64,000 nucleotides of DNA from Pseudomonadota bacterium (lineage in GTDB: Bacteria > Pseudomonadota > Alphaproteobacteria > Rhizobiales > Beijerinckiaceae): positions 62,001-126,000 of the forward strand of contig JAJXWB010000009.1 of NCBI GenBank assembly GCA_021781815.1, read 5' to 3'. Shown piece by piece: positions 16,430 through 27,915 of this stretch. The position numbers and the translations under genes are program-made. The first letter of the stretch is position 1. Every line of letters starts with the position of its first letter. The notes below the pieces were generated by a model that ran no database searches, was not told the origin of the DNA, and worked only from the letters and a program-made list of their open reading frames with translations.

Positions 16430-18412
16430 TCAGCGCACCCCGCCGAGGAGATACCAGGTGATGAAAGCGGCGACCCCGATCAGCATCGCGAAAGCGTAGT
16501 GATAAAGATAGCCGGTCTGAAGCCGCGCGGCGCCCCTGGCGATATCTATAACGCGGGCCGACACGCCATCGGGGCCGAGTCCGTCAATGACCCGCCCGTC
16601 GCCGCCTTTCCAGAACAGCCGGCCAAGCCAGAAGGCGGGGCGCACGAACAGGACATCGTACAATTCGTCGAAGTACCACTTGTTGAGCAGGAACCGGTAG
16701 AGGACCGGATTGGCCCTGGCCAGGCGATCGGCCGTGCCAGGCGCGAGAATGTAGAACCACAGCGCAACGAGGAAGCCGACGATCATCAGCACGGTCGGCA
16801 GATAGCCGACGTAGCCGGGGATCTCGTGCATGGCGTGCATGATATGGTTTTCTGCGACCGTCCCCTTCCAGAACTCATCGAAACGATGGCCGATGAAATC
16901 GCCGGAGAAGGCCAGACCGGCAAAGAGCGCGCCGAGGGCCAGAGTCGCGAGCGGGATCAGCATGACGAGCGGGCTTTCGTGCGGCGTGTGGCCGCCATGG
17001 CCATGATCGTCGTGCGCGTGATCATCGTTGGCGGCGTGGCCATGCTCGTCCGCTGTGACATGACGCGAGCCGAAAAAGGTCATGAACACAAGTCGCCAGG
17101 AATAGAATGAGGTGAGGCCGGCAGCCAGCAACGTCATCAGGAAGCCGTAAGTGGCCGCTGATGAATGCGCGCCCGCCGCGTAAGCGGATTCGATGATCGC
17201 GTCCTTGGAATAATAGCCGGCAGTGAAGGGAAAGCCGGTCAAGGCGAGCGTGCCGATCGTCATCATCCAGAACGTGAAGGGAATGTCCTTCCGCAGACCG
17301 CCCATGTTGCGCATGTCCTGCTCGTGGTGCATCGCATGGATCACCGAGCCGGCGCCAAGGAACAGCAGGGCCTTGAAGAAGGCGTGCGTAAACAGATGGA
17401 AGATGCCGATCGCGTAGCCGCCGACCCCGAGCGCGACGAACATGTAGCCAAGCTGCGAACAGGTCGAATAGGCGATGACGCGTTTGATGTCGTTTTGCAC
17501 GAGGCCGACTGTCGCCGCGAAGATCGCCGTCGTCGCGCCGATCACGACCACGAAGCCCTGCGCGACAGGCGAAAGCTCGAACAGCGGCGACAGGCGCGCG
17601 ACCATGAATACGCCGGCCGTCACCATGGTGGCGGCATGGATCAGCGCGGAAACAGGGGTCGGACCCTCCATCGCGTCAGGCAACCAGGTATGGAGCAGGA
17701 ACTGCGCCGACTTGCCCATCGCGCCCATGAAAAGAAGGAGACAGGTTATCGTCCACGCATCCCATTCGAAGCCGAATACGCTCACGCTCTTGTGCGCAAG
17801 ACCGGGCGCGGCGGCGAAGATCGCGTCGAACGAGACCGAACCGGTCAGGACGAAAACAAGGAAGATGCCGAGCGCGAAACCGAAATCGCCAACGCGGTTG
17901 ACGACGAAGGCCTTGATGGCCGCCGCGCAGGCCGACGGCTTCTCGTACCAGAAGCCGATCAGCAGGTAGGAGGCGAGGCCGACGCCTTCCCAGCCGAAGA
18001 ACATCTGCACGAGATTGTCAGCCGTCACCAGCATGAGCATGGCGAAGGTGAACAGCGAGAGATAGCCGAAGAACCGCGGCCGGCTCGGGTCTTCATGCAT
18101 GTAGCCGATCGAATAGAGATGCACGAGGCTGGAGACGCTGGTCACGACCACAAGCATGACCGCCGTCAGCGAGTCGATGCGCAAGGCCCAGTCGACCCTG
18201 AGGCCGCCCGACGTGATCCAGTTCGACAGGATCGGCGCACTGGCTTGGCCATGGCCGAGACCGATGTCCGCGAAGACGGCCCATGACAGGACGCCCGAGA
18301 CAAACAACAGGCCTGTCGTGATGATCTCGGTCGCGCGCGCGCCGAGGCGGTTGCCCGAAAATCCCGCGATCAGGAAGCCGAGGAGCGGGAGGAAGACGAT
18401 TGACTGGTACAT
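16430..18412 (-). CDS. nuoL: NADH dehydrogenase (complex I) subunit L
   Basis: This 660-residue subunit is the distal antiporter-like channel of complex I and carries the long lateral helix. It has the motifs [16 protein letters not shown]-like (here [17 protein letters not shown]), [30 protein letters not shown] and [19 protein letters not shown] histidine-rich loop near residues 450-470 ([21 protein letters not shown]) is a common but variable feature of alphaproteobacterial NuoL. It is tightly packed between nuoK and nuoM. Confidence 0.97.
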   Translation of the reverse strand: MYQSIVFLPLLGFLIAGFSGNRLGARATEIITTGLLFVSGVLSWAVFADIGLGHGQASAPILSNWITSGGLRVDWALRIDSLTAVMLVVVTSVSSLVHLYSIGYMHEDPSRPRFFGYLSLFTFAMLMLVTADNLVQMFFGWEGVGLASYLLIGFWYEKPSACAAAIKAFVVNRVGDFGFALGIFLVFVLTGSVSFDAIFAAAPGLAHKSVSVFGFEWDAWTITCLLLFMGAMGKSAQFLLHTWLPDAMEGPTPVSALIHAATMVTAGVFMVARLSPLFELSPVAQGFVVVIGATTAIFAATVGLVQNDIKRVIAYSTCSQLGYMFVALGVGGYAIGIFHLFTHAFFKALLFLGAGSVIHAMHHEQDMRNMGGLRKDIPFTFWMMTIGTLALTGFPFTAGYYSKDAIIESAYAAGAHSSAATYGFLMTLLAAGLTSFYSWRLVFMTFFGSRHVTADEHGHAANDDHAHDDHGHGGHTPHESPLVMLIPLATLALGALFAGLAFSGDFIGHRFDEFWKGTVAENHIMHAMHEIPGYVGYLPTVLMIVGFLVALWFYILAPGTADRLARANPVLYRFLLNKWYFDELYDVLFVRPAFWLGRLFWKGGDGRVIDGLGPDGVSARVIDIARGAARLQTGYLYHYAFAMLIGVAAFITWYLLGGVR

Positions 18413-18413
18413 C

Positions 18414-18722
18414 TCAGCCCTTCATCGCGTTGATGTCTTCGACCGCGATCGAACCACGGTTTCGATAGTAGGTGACAAGGATCGCCAGACCAATCGCAGC
18501 TTCGGCCGCGGCGACGGTCAGAATGAACAGCGCGAACACCTGGCCGGTCAGATCGGCGCGCGAGCCCGAGAAGGCGACGAGGTTGATGTTGACGGAAAGC
18601 AGGATCAACTCGACCGACATCAGGATGACGATGATGCTCTTGCGGTTGAGAATGATGCCGGCGACGCCGATCGTGAACAGGATGGCCGCGACGACGAGGT
18701 AGTGGGTGAGTGAAACCGCCAT
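18414..18722 (-). CDS. nuoK: NADH dehydrogenase (complex I) subunit K
   Basis: This 102-residue subunit has three transmembrane helices, including the helix glutamates ([11 protein letters not shown] and [11 protein letters not shown]) that lie on the proton path. I place the start at the MAVSLTHYL methionine (18722), which gives the canonical 102-residue length; four further in-frame codons upstream (to 18734) would overlap nuoJ. It lies between nuoJ and nuoL with gaps of 8 bases and 1 base. Confidence 0.96.
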   Translation of the reverse strand: MAVSLTHYLVVAAILFTIGVAGIILNRKSIIVILMSVELILLSVNINLVAFSGSRADLTGQVFALFILTVAAAEAAIGLAILVTYYRNRGSIAVEDINAMKG

Positions 18723-18730
18723 GTCCGTCC

Positions 18731-19336
18731 TCAAACCCCCGCCCGGAAGGGCACTTTCTTGATTTCGACGACGCTCGCCTGCGTGCGCGCGTTCTGTTCG
18801 GCGATCACCTGACGCTTCACGACCTTGTGGCGCAGCGTCAGCACGATTGCGCCAACCATAGCAGTGAGCAGCACGAGGCCAGCCGCCTGAAACAGGTAGA
18901 TGTATTGCGTATAAAGCACCCGCCCGAGCGCAACAGTGTTGGTGACGCCGGGCGTGATCGGCGAGCCGACGGGCGCGCTGCCAGCGGGGGCGACCGTCCA
19001 GGAGCCGACGACGAGAATGAGTTCGATCGCGACAATACCGCCGATGATCGCCCCGATCGGCAGCACCTGCAGAAAGCCGCGTTTCATTTCGGCGAAGTCG
19101 ACGTCGAGCATCATGACGACGAACAGGAAGAGCACCGCGACCGCGCCGACATAGACGACGATCAGGATCATGCCGAGGAATTCCGCGCCGGCGAGCATGA
19201 ACAACCCTGCGGCGTTGACGAACGCCAGGATGAGGAACAGCACCGAGTGCACGGGGTTGCGCGCGGCGATGACCATGAAGGCCGAAGCCAGCATGATCAT
19301 TGAGAACAGGTAGAAGAAGGCCACGGCCGCGGTCAT
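18731..19336 (-). CDS. nuoJ: NADH dehydrogenase (complex I) subunit J
   Basis: This 201-residue membrane subunit has five helices. The third helix contains the pi-bulge-type segment [27 protein letters not shown] that is well conserved in NuoJ/ND6. The soluble C-terminal extension ([24 protein letters not shown]) is charged. The start [12 protein letters not shown] at 19336 is chosen because upstream codons overlap nuoI and are not conserved. It is the next gene after nuoI in the operon. Confidence 0.95.
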   Translation of the reverse strand: MTAAVAFFYLFSMIMLASAFMVIAARNPVHSVLFLILAFVNAAGLFMLAGAEFLGMILIVVYVGAVAVLFLFVVMMLDVDFAEMKRGFLQVLPIGAIIGGIVAIELILVVGSWTVAPAGSAPVGSPITPGVTNTVALGRVLYTQYIYLFQAAGLVLLTAMVGAIVLTLRHKVVKRQVIAEQNARTQASVVEIKKVPFRAGV

Positions 19337-19347
19337 GTGTTCACCCC

Positions 19348-19836
19348 TCAGCGATAGGGCGCGTCGAGCGCGATATTGCGCGCAAGTTCGCGCTCCCAGC
19401 GATCGCCGTTGTCCAGCAGCCGCTGCTTGTCGTATTGCAATTCCTCGCGCGTCTCGGTCGCAAACTCGGCGTTCGGACCTTCGACGATGGCGTCGACCGG
19501 ACAGGCCTCCTGACAGAAGCCGCAGTAAATGCATTTCATCATGTCGATGTCGTAGCGCGTCGTGCGGCGCGTGCCATCGTTGCGGCGCGGGCCGGCCTCG
19601 ATCGTGATCGCCTGCGCGGGGCAGATCGCCTCGCACAATTTGCAGGCGATGCAGCGTTCCTCGCCGTTGGGATAGCGGCGCAGCGCGTGTTCGCCGCGAT
19701 AGCGGGGCGATTGCGGGTTCTTCTCGTGCGGGTAGTTCAGCGTCAGCTTCGGCTTGAAGAAATACTTCATCGCCAGACCGAACGCCTTGAGGAATTCCGT
19801 CAGGAAGAGGGAGCGGACTGCGGCGTCGAGTTTCAT
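19348..19836 (-). CDS. nuoI: NADH dehydrogenase (complex I) subunit I
   Basis: This 162-residue peripheral-arm subunit carries two [4Fe-4S] clusters (N6a and N6b). Both ferredoxin motifs are intact: [12 protein letters not shown] near residue 61 and [12 protein letters not shown] near residue 100. The amphipathic N-terminus ([20 protein letters not shown]) associates with the membrane arm. It follows nuoH by 10 bases. Confidence 0.97.
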   Translation of the reverse strand: MKLDAAVRSLFLTEFLKAFGLAMKYFFKPKLTLNYPHEKNPQSPRYRGEHALRRYPNGEERCIACKLCEAICPAQAITIEAGPRRNDGTRRTTRYDIDMMKCIYCGFCQEACPVDAIVEGPNAEFATETREELQYDKQRLLDNGDRWERELARNIALDAPYR

Positions 19837-19846
19837 GATGCGGCCC

Positions 19847-20860
19847 TCAATGCCCCGCGAGTTTCAGAACGAAGGCGACGACGACGACGGCGACCAGCGA
19901 AATCGGCAGCAAGACCTTCCAGCCGAGCCGCATGAGTTGGTCGTAGCGATAGCGCGGCACGATGAGCTTCGTCATCGAGAACATGAACACGACGCCCCAC
20001 GCCTTGAGCAGGAACCAGAAGACGCTCGACGCGCCTATCACCGGAATCCAGGGGAAGGGCGAGAGCCATCCGCCGAGGAACAGAACGGCCATCATCGCCG
20101 ACATTGTGAGGATGGCGACGAGTTCGGTCAGGAACTGCAAGAGATAGAGCGAGGCCGAATATTCGACTGCGTAGCCCGCGACCAGTTCGGATTCGGCTTC
20201 CGCAAGATCGAACGGCGGACGGTTCGTCTCGGCGAGCGCCGAAATGAAGAAGATGACGAACATCGGGAACAGGCGCACCCCGTACCAGCCTAGAAAGCCG
20301 AACCTGGTGTTCTGCGCCTCGACGATCTGCGTCAGGTTCAGCGAGCCGGCGCACAGCAGGACGGTGACGATGACGAAGCCGATCGAGACCTCGTAGGACA
20401 CCATCTGCGCGGCCGCACGCAACGCCGACAGGAAAGGATATTTCGAGTTCGACGCCCAGCCCGCCATGATGATCGAATAGACGCCGAGCGAGGACACGGC
20501 GAAGAGATAGAGAATCCCGACGTTGATGTTGGCGACGACCCAACCCTCGTTCACCGGGATGACCGCCCAGGCCATGAACGCAAGCACGACGCCGATATAC
20601 GGCGCGAGAAGGAATACGACCTTGTTGGCGCTGTCCGGTAGGATCGGCTCCTTCAGGATGAATTTCAGAAAATCCGCAAAAGGCTGGAGGACGCCCCACG
20701 GTCCGACGACATTCGGGCCTCTGCGCAACATGACGGCCGCCCAGATCTTGCGCTCGCCATAGATCAGCACGGCCGTCGAGACCAGCACGCAGACAAGCAG
20801 AACCAGGCTTTTCACGATGCCCCAGAGAACGGGCCAGAGCCAGGGATGTTCGCTCAGCAT
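19847..20860 (-). CDS. nuoH: NADH dehydrogenase (complex I) subunit H
   Basis: This 337-residue, eight-helix membrane subunit forms the quinone chamber together with NuoB and NuoD. Conserved parts are [23 protein letters not shown], the [25 protein letters not shown] loop with its acidic residues, and the C-terminal [15 protein letters not shown]. The gene starts 4 bases after nuoG ends. Confidence 0.97.
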   Translation of the reverse strand: MLSEHPWLWPVLWGIVKSLVLLVCVLVSTAVLIYGERKIWAAVMLRRGPNVVGPWGVLQPFADFLKFILKEPILPDSANKVVFLLAPYIGVVLAFMAWAVIPVNEGWVVANINVGILYLFAVSSLGVYSIIMAGWASNSKYPFLSALRAAAQMVSYEVSIGFVIVTVLLCAGSLNLTQIVEAQNTRFGFLGWYGVRLFPMFVIFFISALAETNRPPFDLAEAESELVAGYAVEYSASLYLLQFLTELVAILTMSAMMAVLFLGGWLSPFPWIPVIGASSVFWFLLKAWGVVFMFSMTKLIVPRYRYDQLMRLGWKVLLPISLVAVVVVAFVLKLAGH

Positions 20861-20863
20861 GGC

Positions 20864-22924
20864 TCACTCCGCCGCTTGCTTGTATCCGCCGGCCGCGACG
20901 GCCGAGCATTCCGCCATGACCGCGGAAGCGCGGGCGATCGGATTCGTAAGATAGAAGTCGGACACGACATGGCCGAACGGCGCCTTGTCGAATGCGCCTC
21001 CGAGCGCGGCGAGATCCTTTATGCTCCCGGCGTCGGCGGGCGCGATCTCGTCCACATGACCGAAGTGCGGGTGCGCCGCCACGAGCGCCGCGCGCAGCTC
21101 GCCGAGCGAGTCGAAGGGCAGCTTCCTGCCGAGCGCATCCGACAGCGCGCGAAATATCGCCCAGCCCTCGCGCGCATCGCCCGGCGGGAACGCCGCGCGG
21201 TCGGATCTTTGCACACGGCCTTCCGTGTTCACATAAAGGCCAGACATTTCCGGATAGGCCGCGCCCGGCAGGATGACGTCGGCGCGATGCGCGCCGCGAT
21301 CGCCGTGCGTGCCGATGTAAACGACGTAAGCGCCGGGGGCGACGTCGATCTCGTCGGCGCCGAGATTGAACAGCAGGTCGACGCCGCCATTGGACATGGC
21401 GGTCGCGCAATGGCCGCCCTCGCCCGGCGTGAAGCCTATGTCGAGGCCGCCGACGCGCGCCGCCGCCGTGTGCAGCACGTTGAAGCCGTTCCAGCCGTCC
21501 TTGATCGCGCCGATGTCATGCGCCGCCTTGGCGAGCGCGGCGAGAACAACCGCGCCATCAGGCCGCGTGAGCGCACCCTGTCCGACGAGGATCATCGGCC
21601 TGGCGATATCCTTCGGCGTTTTCGACACGAACTCGGCGATGCTCTCGGGCCCGGCGCCGAAATATGCATAGTCGTAGGTCAGATCGGCCTTCTCGCCGAT
21701 CAGGCCGATCGCGAAATTTCCGGCGCGCCAGCGCTTGCGGATGCGCGCGTTGAGCACCGGCGCTTCCCGGCGCGGATTGGAGCCGACGATCAGCAGCGCA
21801 TCGGCCTGCTCGATGCCGGCGATGGTCGTGTTGAACAGCCAGGACGCGCGGCCGAACTGCGGATGCAGCTTCGCGCCGTCCTGCCGGCAGTCCATGTTCC
21901 TGGAGCCGAGCGCTTCGACGAGCTGCTTCAGCGCGAACATTTCCTCGACCGAGACGAGATCGCCCGCCAGCGCGCCGATCTTTTCCGGCGCGACAGTCTT
22001 CGCCCTGGCGGCGATGGCGGCGAAGGCCTCGGTCCACGAGGCTGGACGCAGCTTGCCGTTCTCGCGAACGTAGGGGCGGTCGAGCCGCTGGCGCTTCAGG
22101 CCATCGACGACCTGGCGTGTCTTGTCGGAAATCCATTCCTCGTTCACCGCGTCGTTGACGCGCGGAAGAATGCGCATCACCTCGCGACCGCGCGTGTCGA
22201 TGCGGATATTCGAACCGACCGCGTCCATCACGTCGACGCCGGGCGTCTTGTTCAGCTCCCAGGGGCGCGCGCGAAAATTCTGCGGCTTGGGCAGCAGCGC
22301 GCCCACCGGGCATATATCCGCGATATTGCCCGACAGTTCGGATGTCATCGCGGTCTGGAGATAGGTGGTGATCTCCATGTCCTCGCCGCGGCCGATCGCG
22401 CCCATGTCGGACGTCCCGGCGATTTCCGCGGTGAAGCGGACGCAGCGTGTGCAATGGATGCAGCGATTCATCGAGGTCTTGACCAGCGGCCCGATGTATT
22501 TGTCAGTAACGGCGTGCTTGTTCTCGGCGAAGCGAGAGGAATCCACGCCATAGGCCATCGCCTGATCCTGCAGATCGCACTCGCCGCCCTGATCGCAGAT
22601 CGGGCAGTCGAGCGGATGGTTGATCAGGATGAATTCCATCACGCCTTCGCGCGCCTTCTTCACCATCGGCGAATTGGTCAGCACAACCGGCGGCTCGCCG
22701 TTCGGGCCGGGGCGCAGGTCACGCACGCTCATGGCGCAGGACGCCGTCGGCTTCGGCGGGCCGCCCTTCACCTCGACGAGGCACATGCGGCAATTGCCGG
22801 CGATCGACAGGCGTTCGTGATAGCAGAAGCGCGGAATTTCCTTGCCGGCCTGCTCGCACGCCTGCAACAGCGTGAATTCGGCGGGGACGTCTACTTCGAT
22901 TCCATCGACGATGAGTTTGGTCAT
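20864..22924 (-). CDS. nuoG: NADH dehydrogenase (complex I) subunit G
   Basis: This 686-residue peripheral-arm subunit has an N-terminal 2Fe-2S domain ([18 protein letters not shown]), the His-Cys cluster region ([18 protein letters not shown]) and a 4Fe-4S motif ([10 protein letters not shown]). A molybdopterin-oxidoreductase-like domain without a cofactor follows. The length is typical of alphaproteobacterial and mitochondrial-type NuoG, shorter than in E. coli and lacking the extra N7-type CxxC cluster. It is 4 bases from nuoF. Confidence 0.96.
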   Translation of the reverse strand: MTKLIVDGIEVDVPAEFTLLQACEQAGKEIPRFCYHERLSIAGNCRMCLVEVKGGPPKPTASCAMSVRDLRPGPNGEPPVVLTNSPMVKKAREGVMEFILINHPLDCPICDQGGECDLQDQAMAYGVDSSRFAENKHAVTDKYIGPLVKTSMNRCIHCTRCVRFTAEIAGTSDMGAIGRGEDMEITTYLQTAMTSELSGNIADICPVGALLPKPQNFRARPWELNKTPGVDVMDAVGSNIRIDTRGREVMRILPRVNDAVNEEWISDKTRQVVDGLKRQRLDRPYVRENGKLRPASWTEAFAAIAARAKTVAPEKIGALAGDLVSVEEMFALKQLVEALGSRNMDCRQDGAKLHPQFGRASWLFNTTIAGIEQADALLIVGSNPRREAPVLNARIRKRWRAGNFAIGLIGEKADLTYDYAYFGAGPESIAEFVSKTPKDIARPMILVGQGALTRPDGAVVLAALAKAAHDIGAIKDGWNGFNVLHTAAARVGGLDIGFTPGEGGHCATAMSNGGVDLLFNLGADEIDVAPGAYVVYIGTHGDRGAHRADVILPGAAYPEMSGLYVNTEGRVQRSDRAAFPPGDAREGWAIFRALSDALGRKLPFDSLGELRAALVAAHPHFGHVDEIAPADAGSIKDLAALGGAFDKAPFGHVVSDFYLTNPIARASAVMAECSAVAAGGYKQAAE

Positions 22925-22928
22925 GACG

Positions 22929-24239
22929 TCACTCCGCCGCCGTGCGCACGGGCTCGACCGGCTGATGCGGGGCCTTCGCCGAATAGGCGTCGATCTTCTT
23001 TTCGATCTCGCCGCGGAAATGGGTGATCAGCCCCTGGATCGGCCAGGCTGCCGCGTCGCCGAGCGCGCAGATCGTGTGGCCCTCGACCTGCTTGCTGACT
23101 TCCAGCAGCATGTCGATCTCGCTCTTGTGGGCGCGACCTTCCGCCATGCGGGACACGACGCGCCACATCCAGCCCGTGCCTTCGCGGCAAGGCGTACATT
23201 GGCCGCAGCTCTCGTGCTTGTAGAAATAGGACAGGCGCGCGATCGCGCGCACGATGTCGGTCGACTTGTCCATGACGATGACCGCCGCCGTGCCAAGGCC
23301 GGAGCGCAGCTTGCCGAGCGAATCGAAGTCCATCGGGCAGTCGATGATCTGTTCGGCCGGCACGCAACGCACCGACGAACCGCCGGGGATGACGGCGAGG
23401 AGATTGTCCCAGCCGCCGCGAATGCCGCCGCAATGCGTGTCGATCAGCTCCCGGAACGGAATCGACATGGCCTCTTCGACGTTGCAGGGCTTGTTGACGT
23501 GACCTGACACACAGAAAAGCTTCGTCCCGAAATTGTTCTTGGCGCCGAAGCCAGCGAACCACGCCGCGCCGCGGCGCAGAATGGTCGGCGCGACCGCGAT
23601 CGACTCGACATTGTTGACCGTCGTCGGACAGCCGTAGAGCCCCATGTTGGCCGGGAACGGCGGCTTCATGCGCGGCATGCCCTTTTTGCCTTCGAGGCTT
23701 TCGAGCAGGGCGGTCTCCTCGCCGCAGATATAGGCGCCCGCGCCATGATGGACATAAAGATCAAACGGCCAGCCCGTGACGTTGTCCTTACCGATCAGTT
23801 TTGCAGCATAGGCCTCGTCGACGGCGCGCTGGAGGGCTTCGCGCTCGGCGATATATTCGCCGCGAACGTAAATATAGCAGGCGTGTGCTTCCATCGCGAA
23901 CGAGGCGATCAGGCAGCCCTCGACCAGCAGGTGCGGATCATTGCGCATGATCTCGCGGTCCTTGCAGGTGCCGGGCTCCGACTCGTCGGCATTGACGACG
24001 AGATAGGACGGACGCGCGTCGGTCGCCTTGGGCATGAACGACCATTTGAGACCGGTCGGGAAGCCCGCGCCGCCGCGGCCGCGCAGGCCCGAGGCCTTCA
24101 TCTCGTTGATGATCCAGTCCTTGCCCTTGTCGATCAGCCCTTTGGTGTTGTCCCAGGCGCCGCGCGCGCGCGCGCCGGCGAGGCCGGCGTCGCCGTAGCC
24201 GTAGAGGTTTTGAAAGATACGGTCCTTGTCAGCGAGCAT
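22929..24239 (-). CDS. nuoF: NADH dehydrogenase (complex I) subunit F
   Basis: This 436-residue subunit binds NADH and [13 protein letters not shown] (NADH/FMN loop) is near residue 60, the FMN site has [15 protein letters not shown] near 175, and the N3 [4Fe-4S] cluster motif [12 protein letters not shown] is near 350. I start it at the ATG at 24239 ([14 protein letters not shown]), which matches the usual N-terminus; a GTG at 24251 overlapping the nuoE stop is possible and would add four residues. No strong Shine-Dalgarno precedes either, so coupling to nuoE is likely. Confidence 0.95.
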   Translation of the reverse strand: MLADKDRIFQNLYGYGDAGLAGARARGAWDNTKGLIDKGKDWIINEMKASGLRGRGGAGFPTGLKWSFMPKATDARPSYLVVNADESEPGTCKDREIMRNDPHLLVEGCLIASFAMEAHACYIYVRGEYIAEREALQRAVDEAYAAKLIGKDNVTGWPFDLYVHHGAGAYICGEETALLESLEGKKGMPRMKPPFPANMGLYGCPTTVNNVESIAVAPTILRRGAAWFAGFGAKNNFGTKLFCVSGHVNKPCNVEEAMSIPFRELIDTHCGGIRGGWDNLLAVIPGGSSVRCVPAEQIIDCPMDFDSLGKLRSGLGTAAVIVMDKSTDIVRAIARLSYFYKHESCGQCTPCREGTGWMWRVVSRMAEGRAHKSEIDMLLEVSKQVEGHTICALGDAAAWPIQGLITHFRGEIEKKIDAYSAKAPHQPVEPVRTAAE

Positions 24240-24247
24240 GGCGGCCG

Positions 24248-24886
24248 TCACTTCTTCAGGGATTGCGGGCCGGATTTTCCATCCGCGCCATACAGGCTCG
24301 TGAGAGCGGTCAAGCCCCCCGTCGGCTCCGAGGCGACGCGCCCGGTCTGCGAGCCGGTCTCCACGGGGCGTCCGGCGGCAAGGTTGTCGAGCAACGTCGT
24401 GAAATTCTCTACCGTCAGATCTTCGTAATAGTCGTCATTGATCTGCACCATCGGCGCGTTGCAGCAGGCGCCAAGACATTCGACTTCCAGCCAGGAGAAC
24501 ATGCCGTCGTCCGTCACCTTGCGCTGCGCGCCGATGCGCCTTTCGAGCAGCGCCTTGATGCCGTCGGAGCCGCTGAGCATGCACGGCGTCGTGCCGCACA
24601 TCTGGATGAAATATTTCCCGACCGGCTCAAGATTGAACATCGTGTAGAAGGTCGCCACCTCCAGCACGCGTATGTAGGGCATGCCGAGCGTGTCGGCCAC
24701 CTTCTCGATCGCGGCGCGCGGGAGCCAGTAATCGTTCTGCTTCTGCGCAAGCCAGAGCGCCGAAATGACCGCCGATGCCTGGCGGCCCTCCGGGTATTTC
24801 GAGATGATGCGATCGAGCCTGGCCCGGGTTTCGGGCGTCATCTCGAAGCTTGAGGGCTGGTCGTCAGCGAGGCGGCGAGCGGACAT
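24248..24886 (-). CDS. nuoE: NADH dehydrogenase (complex I) subunit E
   Basis: This 212-residue thioredoxin-fold subunit carries the N1a [2Fe-2S] cluster. Its four cysteines fall in [11 protein letters not shown] (near residues 96-101) and [10 protein letters not shown] (near 136-141). The C-terminal 40 residues after the core ([19 protein letters not shown] onward) form a polar tail of the kind found in alphaproteobacteria. It overlaps nuoF only if the GTG start of nuoF is used. A small extra gene precedes it by 1 base. Confidence 0.95.
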   Translation of the reverse strand: MSARRLADDQPSSFEMTPETRARLDRIISKYPEGRQASAVISALWLAQKQNDYWLPRAAIEKVADTLGMPYIRVLEVATFYTMFNLEPVGKYFIQMCGTTPCMLSGSDGIKALLERRIGAQRKVTDDGMFSWLEVECLGACCNAPMVQINDDYYEDLTVENFTTLLDNLAAGRPVETGSQTGRVASEPTGGLTALTSLYGADGKSGPQSLKK

Positions 24887-24887
24887 G

Positions 24888-25118
24888 TCAGTTCAACCCT
24901 GTCTTCGGGGCATTGCCGGCGTCGCCGCTGTCGCGCGTGTCTTGCAACACGAAATACAGCGCGATGAGCGCGAGGCCGAGGAGAACGCCTATATCGGAAT
25001 TCGGCTGCACAAGCGGTTCGCCGGAGCTGTAGCGCGTGACGCCGAGCGCCAGTGCGAAGGACGCGCCGCCGATGACGAGGAAGCTCGCCCGCTTTTTAAG
25101 GGATTCGACGACCGTCAT
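24888..25118 (-). CDS. Small two-helix membrane protein inside the nuo operon
   Basis: I do not recognise this 76-residue protein. It has an N-terminal basic stretch (ESLKKRA), two hydrophobic segments (about 12-27 and 44-60) and a short polar tail ([17 protein letters not shown]). Its start codon overlaps the nuoD stop (25115-25118) and it ends 1 base before nuoE, so it is cotranscribed and coupled with complex I genes. Such a gene is absent from the E. coli nuo operon. An accessory or assembly role in complex I is plausible from position only. Confidence 0.75.
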   Translation of the reverse strand: MTVVESLKKRASFLVIGGASFALALGVTRYSSGEPLVQPNSDIGVLLGLALIALYFVLQDTRDSGDAGNAPKTGLN

Positions 25119-26308
25119 CTGTCGATGTCCCCGAACACGATGTCGAGCGTGCCGATAATTGCGGTCATGTCGGCGAGCAGATGCTTGCGCGACATGTCGT
25201 CGATCGCCTGAAGGTGCGGGAAGCCCGGCGCGCGGATCTTGCAGCGATACGGCTTGTCGCCGCCATCGGACACCAGGTAGACGCCAAACTCGCCCTTTGG
25301 CGCTTCAACCGCCGCGTAAACCTCGCCTGGCGGCGGCTTGAAGCCCTCGGTGAACAGCTTGAAGTGGTGGATGAGCGCCTCCATCGAGCGCTTCATGTCG
25401 CTGCGCGAGGGCTGCGCGATCTTGTGGTTGGGCGTCTGAACCGGCCCGCGGCCATTCGCTGTGAGCAATTTGTTGACGCACTGCTTTATGATGCGAACGG
25501 ATTGCCGCATTTCTTCCATGCGGACCACGCAACGGTCGTAGCAGTCTCCGTTCTTGCCGACGGGAATGTCGAAATCCATTTCCTCGTAGCATTCGTAGGG
25601 TTGCGATTTGCGCAGATCCCACGGAGCCCCCGAGCCCCTCACCATCACGCCGGAGAAACCGTAGTTCCAGCAGTCTTCGAGCGTGACGACGCCGATGTCC
25701 ACGTTGCGCTGCTTGAAGATGCGGTTGCCGATGACAAGCGTGTCGAGGTCGTCGAGCACTTTAAGAAACGGATCGCAGAACTTGCCGATATCCTCGACCA
25801 GTTGATCCGAAATGTCGCGCGCCACGCCACCGAAACGAAAATAATTGGCGTGCACGCGCGCGCCGCAGGCGCGTTCGTAGAACACCATCAGTTTTTCGCG
25901 CTCTTCATAGCCCCACAATTGCGGGGTGAGCGCGCCGACGTCGGCGGTGACGGCGCAGACGGCGAGCAGATGCGACAGCAGGCGGCCGATCTCGCAATAC
26001 AGAACACGGATGAGTTGGCCGCGGCGGGGCGTCTCGACGCCAAGCAGCTTTTCCACCGCGAGGCAGAAGGCGTGCTCCTGATTCATCGGCGCCCAATAGT
26101 CGAGGCGGTCGAAATACGGCACGTTCTGGAGATACGTGCGCGCCTCCATCAGCTTCTCGGTTCCGCGATGCAGCAGCCCGATGTGCGGATCGACGCGCTC
26201 GACGATCTCGCCGTCGAGTTCGATCACAAGACGCAGCACGCCATGTGTGGCGGGATGCTGCGGCCCGAAGTTGATCGTGAAGTTGCGCAGGCTCTGTTGC
26301 TCGGTCAT
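25115..26308 (-). CDS. nuoD: NADH dehydrogenase (complex I) subunit D
   Basis: This 397-residue subunit shares its fold with the [NiFe] hydrogenase large subunit and forms the quinone-binding cavity with Nuo[15 protein letters not shown] at 14-27 holds the conserved HxxxH loop next to the quinone site. The nickel cysteines of hydrogenases are absent, as is normal. The C-terminus ends [13 protein letters not shown], as in the family. It is not fused to nuoC, which is typical outside the gamma-proteobacteria. The gap to nuoC is 5 bases. Confidence 0.97.
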   Translation of the reverse strand: MTEQQSLRNFTINFGPQHPATHGVLRLVIELDGEIVERVDPHIGLLHRGTEKLMEARTYLQNVPYFDRLDYWAPMNQEHAFCLAVEKLLGVETPRRGQLIRVLYCEIGRLLSHLLAVCAVTADVGALTPQLWGYEEREKLMVFYERACGARVHANYFRFGGVARDISDQLVEDIGKFCDPFLKVLDDLDTLVIGNRIFKQRNVDIGVVTLEDCWNYGFSGVMVRGSGAPWDLRKSQPYECYEEMDFDIPVGKNGDCYDRCVVRMEEMRQSVRIIKQCVNKLLTANGRGPVQTPNHKIAQPSRSDMKRSMEALIHHFKLFTEGFKPPPGEVYAAVEAPKGEFGVYLVSDGGDKPYRCKIRAPGFPHLQAIDDMSRKHLLADMTAIIGTLDIVFGDIDR

Positions 26309-26313
26309 CGGGC

Positions 26314-26922
26314 CTACCCCTGCCCCTTCGCTTTTTCATCGCCGGGCAGCACGGGGTCCGCGCCCTCCCATGGCGAGAGAAAGTCGAAATTTCGGTATTC
26401 CTGGCTGAGCTTCACCGGCTTGTAGACGACGCGCTTCTGCTCGTCGTCGTACCAGAGCTCGACGTAGCCGGTCATCGGAAAGTCCTTGCGCAGCGGATGG
26501 CCGTCGAAACCGTAGTCGGTGAGGATGCGGCGCAGGTCGGGATGGCCGGAAAAGACGATTCCGAACAGATCGTAGGCTTCACGCTCGTACCAGCCCGCAG
26601 CCTTGTAAAGTCCGCTCAGCGAGGGAACCGGCGTCGTCTCGTCGGTCTGTGTCTTCAGGCGGATACGTCGGTTGTGTCGGGGCGACAGGAGGTGGACGAC
26701 GATGTCGAACCGCTTCTCGCGCTGCGGCCAGTCGACGCCGGCGAGATCCGTGAAATTGATGAACTGGCAGTCCGGCGCGTCACGCAAATGCTTCAGGACA
26801 TCGAGCCAGCGCGTCAGCTGCACATCAAGCGTCAACTCGCCAAAGGCCATCGAGACCCCGGTCACTGCGCCGGGCAACGCCGCCGCGATGGCGTCGCCCA
26901 GGGATTTCAAGTCGCTGTCCAT
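26314..26922 (-). CDS. nuoC: NADH dehydrogenase (complex I) subunit C
   Basis: This 202-residue peripheral-arm subunit shows the 30-kDa signature [22 protein letters not shown] (here [20 protein letters not shown]) and [16 protein letters not shown] use the ATG at 26922 ([12 protein letters not shown]); the upstream in-frame extension to 27033 overlaps nuoB and is not conserved. It ends in the acidic/basic tail GDEKAKGQG. Confidence 0.96.
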   Translation of the reverse strand: MDSDLKSLGDAIAAALPGAVTGVSMAFGELTLDVQLTRWLDVLKHLRDAPDCQFINFTDLAGVDWPQREKRFDIVVHLLSPRHNRRIRLKTQTDETTPVPSLSGLYKAAGWYEREAYDLFGIVFSGHPDLRRILTDYGFDGHPLRKDFPMTGYVELWYDDEQKRVVYKPVKLSQEYRNFDFLSPWEGADPVLPGDEKAKGQG

Positions 26923-26977
26923 GCCAACTCCGGGCCGTATTCTATGGCGGGGCGCCGAACGCCCTGCCCGGTTTTCG

Positions 26978-27559
26978 CTATCTCTCGATCGTGCCTGTAC
27001 GGCGAATCTTCCGCTGAAGCAGAAGCACGCCATAGAGCAGCGCCTCCGCCGAGGGCGGGCAGCCCGGCACGTAGATGTCGACCGGAACGATGCGGTCGCA
27101 ACCGCGCACCACCGAATAGGAATAGTGATAGTAGCCGCCGCCGTTGGCGCACGATCCCATCGAGATCACATAGCGCGGCTCCGGCATCTGATCGTAGACC
27201 TTGCGCATCGCCGGCGCCATCTTGTTCGTCAGCGTGCCGGCGACGATGATCACGTCGGACTGGCGCGGCGAACCGCGCGGCGCAAAGCCGTACCGCTCGA
27301 CGTCATAGCGCGGCATGGAAAGCTGGATCATCTCGACCGCGCAACACGCGAGGCCGAAGGTCATCCACATCAAAGAGCCCGTGCGCGCCCAAGCGATGAT
27401 CTCGTCGGTCGAGGTGACGAGAAAGCCCTTGTCCGCGAGTTGATCGTTGATCCGCAGGAAATACGGATCGTTCGCACCGATCGGCTTGCCTGTCGCCGGG
27501 TCCAGCACGCCTTTGGGCGCGGGGGCGACGAGCGTAGGTCCGTGATCGCTCAATCCCAT
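26978..27559 (-). CDS. nuoB: NADH dehydrogenase (complex I) subunit B
   Basis: This 193-residue subunit binds the terminal N2 [4Fe-4S] cluster next to quinone. The ligands are visible as the tandem cysteines in [16 protein letters not shown] and [10 protein letters not shown]. The ATG at 27559 lies inside the last codons of nuoA (10-base overlap), which supports coupling. The first 30 residues ([20 protein letters not shown]) form a flexible N-terminus common in alphaproteobacteria. Confidence 0.97.
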   Translation of the reverse strand: MGLSDHGPTLVAPAPKGVLDPATGKPIGANDPYFLRINDQLADKGFLVTSTDEIIAWARTGSLMWMTFGLACCAVEMIQLSMPRYDVERYGFAPRGSPRQSDVIIVAGTLTNKMAPAMRKVYDQMPEPRYVISMGSCANGGGYYHYSYSVVRGCDRIVPVDIYVPGCPPSAEALLYGVLLLQRKIRRTGTIER

Positions 27560-27915
27560 TCCAGCGCTCCCTTCTTCCATTCGTATACGAAGCCGATCGT
27601 CAGAACGCCGAGGAAGACCATCATCGACCAGAAGCCCAGCCAGCCCACATCGTGGAAAGCCACCGCCCAGGGGAAAAGGAAGGCCACTTCCAAATCGAAG
27701 ATGATGAAGAGCAACGAGACGAGATAGAAGCGGATATCGAACTTCATGCGCGCGTCGTCGAAAGCCTCGAAACCGCATTCGTAGGCCGAAAGCTTTTCGG
27801 TGTCCGGCGATTTGTAGGCCAGCAGAAACGGCGCGACGAGAAGCGCAATAGCGATCACCGCCGACAAAGCGGCGAAGATCACCAGCGCGAGGTATTGTTC
27901 CAGAAATCCGGGCAT
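27550..27915 (-). CDS. nuoA: NADH dehydrogenase (complex I) subunit A
   Basis: This 121-residue, three-helix membrane subunit is first in the operon. Its conserved loop reads [26 protein letters not shown], with the Cys-Gly that changes exposure in the active/deactive transition of complex I. A GGAAAA stretch precedes the ATG. The upstream 450 bases hold the operon's regulatory region, including the FixK-like box at 28036-28049. Confidence 0.97.
   Translation of the reverse strand: MPGFLEQYLALVIFAALSAVIAIALLVAPFLLAYKSPDTEKLSAYECGFEAFDDARMKFDIRFYLVSLLFIIFDLEVAFLFPWAVAFHDVGWLGFWSMMVFLGVLTIGFVYEWKKGALEWD

Noticed and set aside
20846-23026. A 726-codon plus-strand frame opposite nuoG
   Set aside because: The composition (Arg/Asp/His-rich, no hydrophobic core) is that of a shadow of a GC-rich gene; nuoG is unmistakable.
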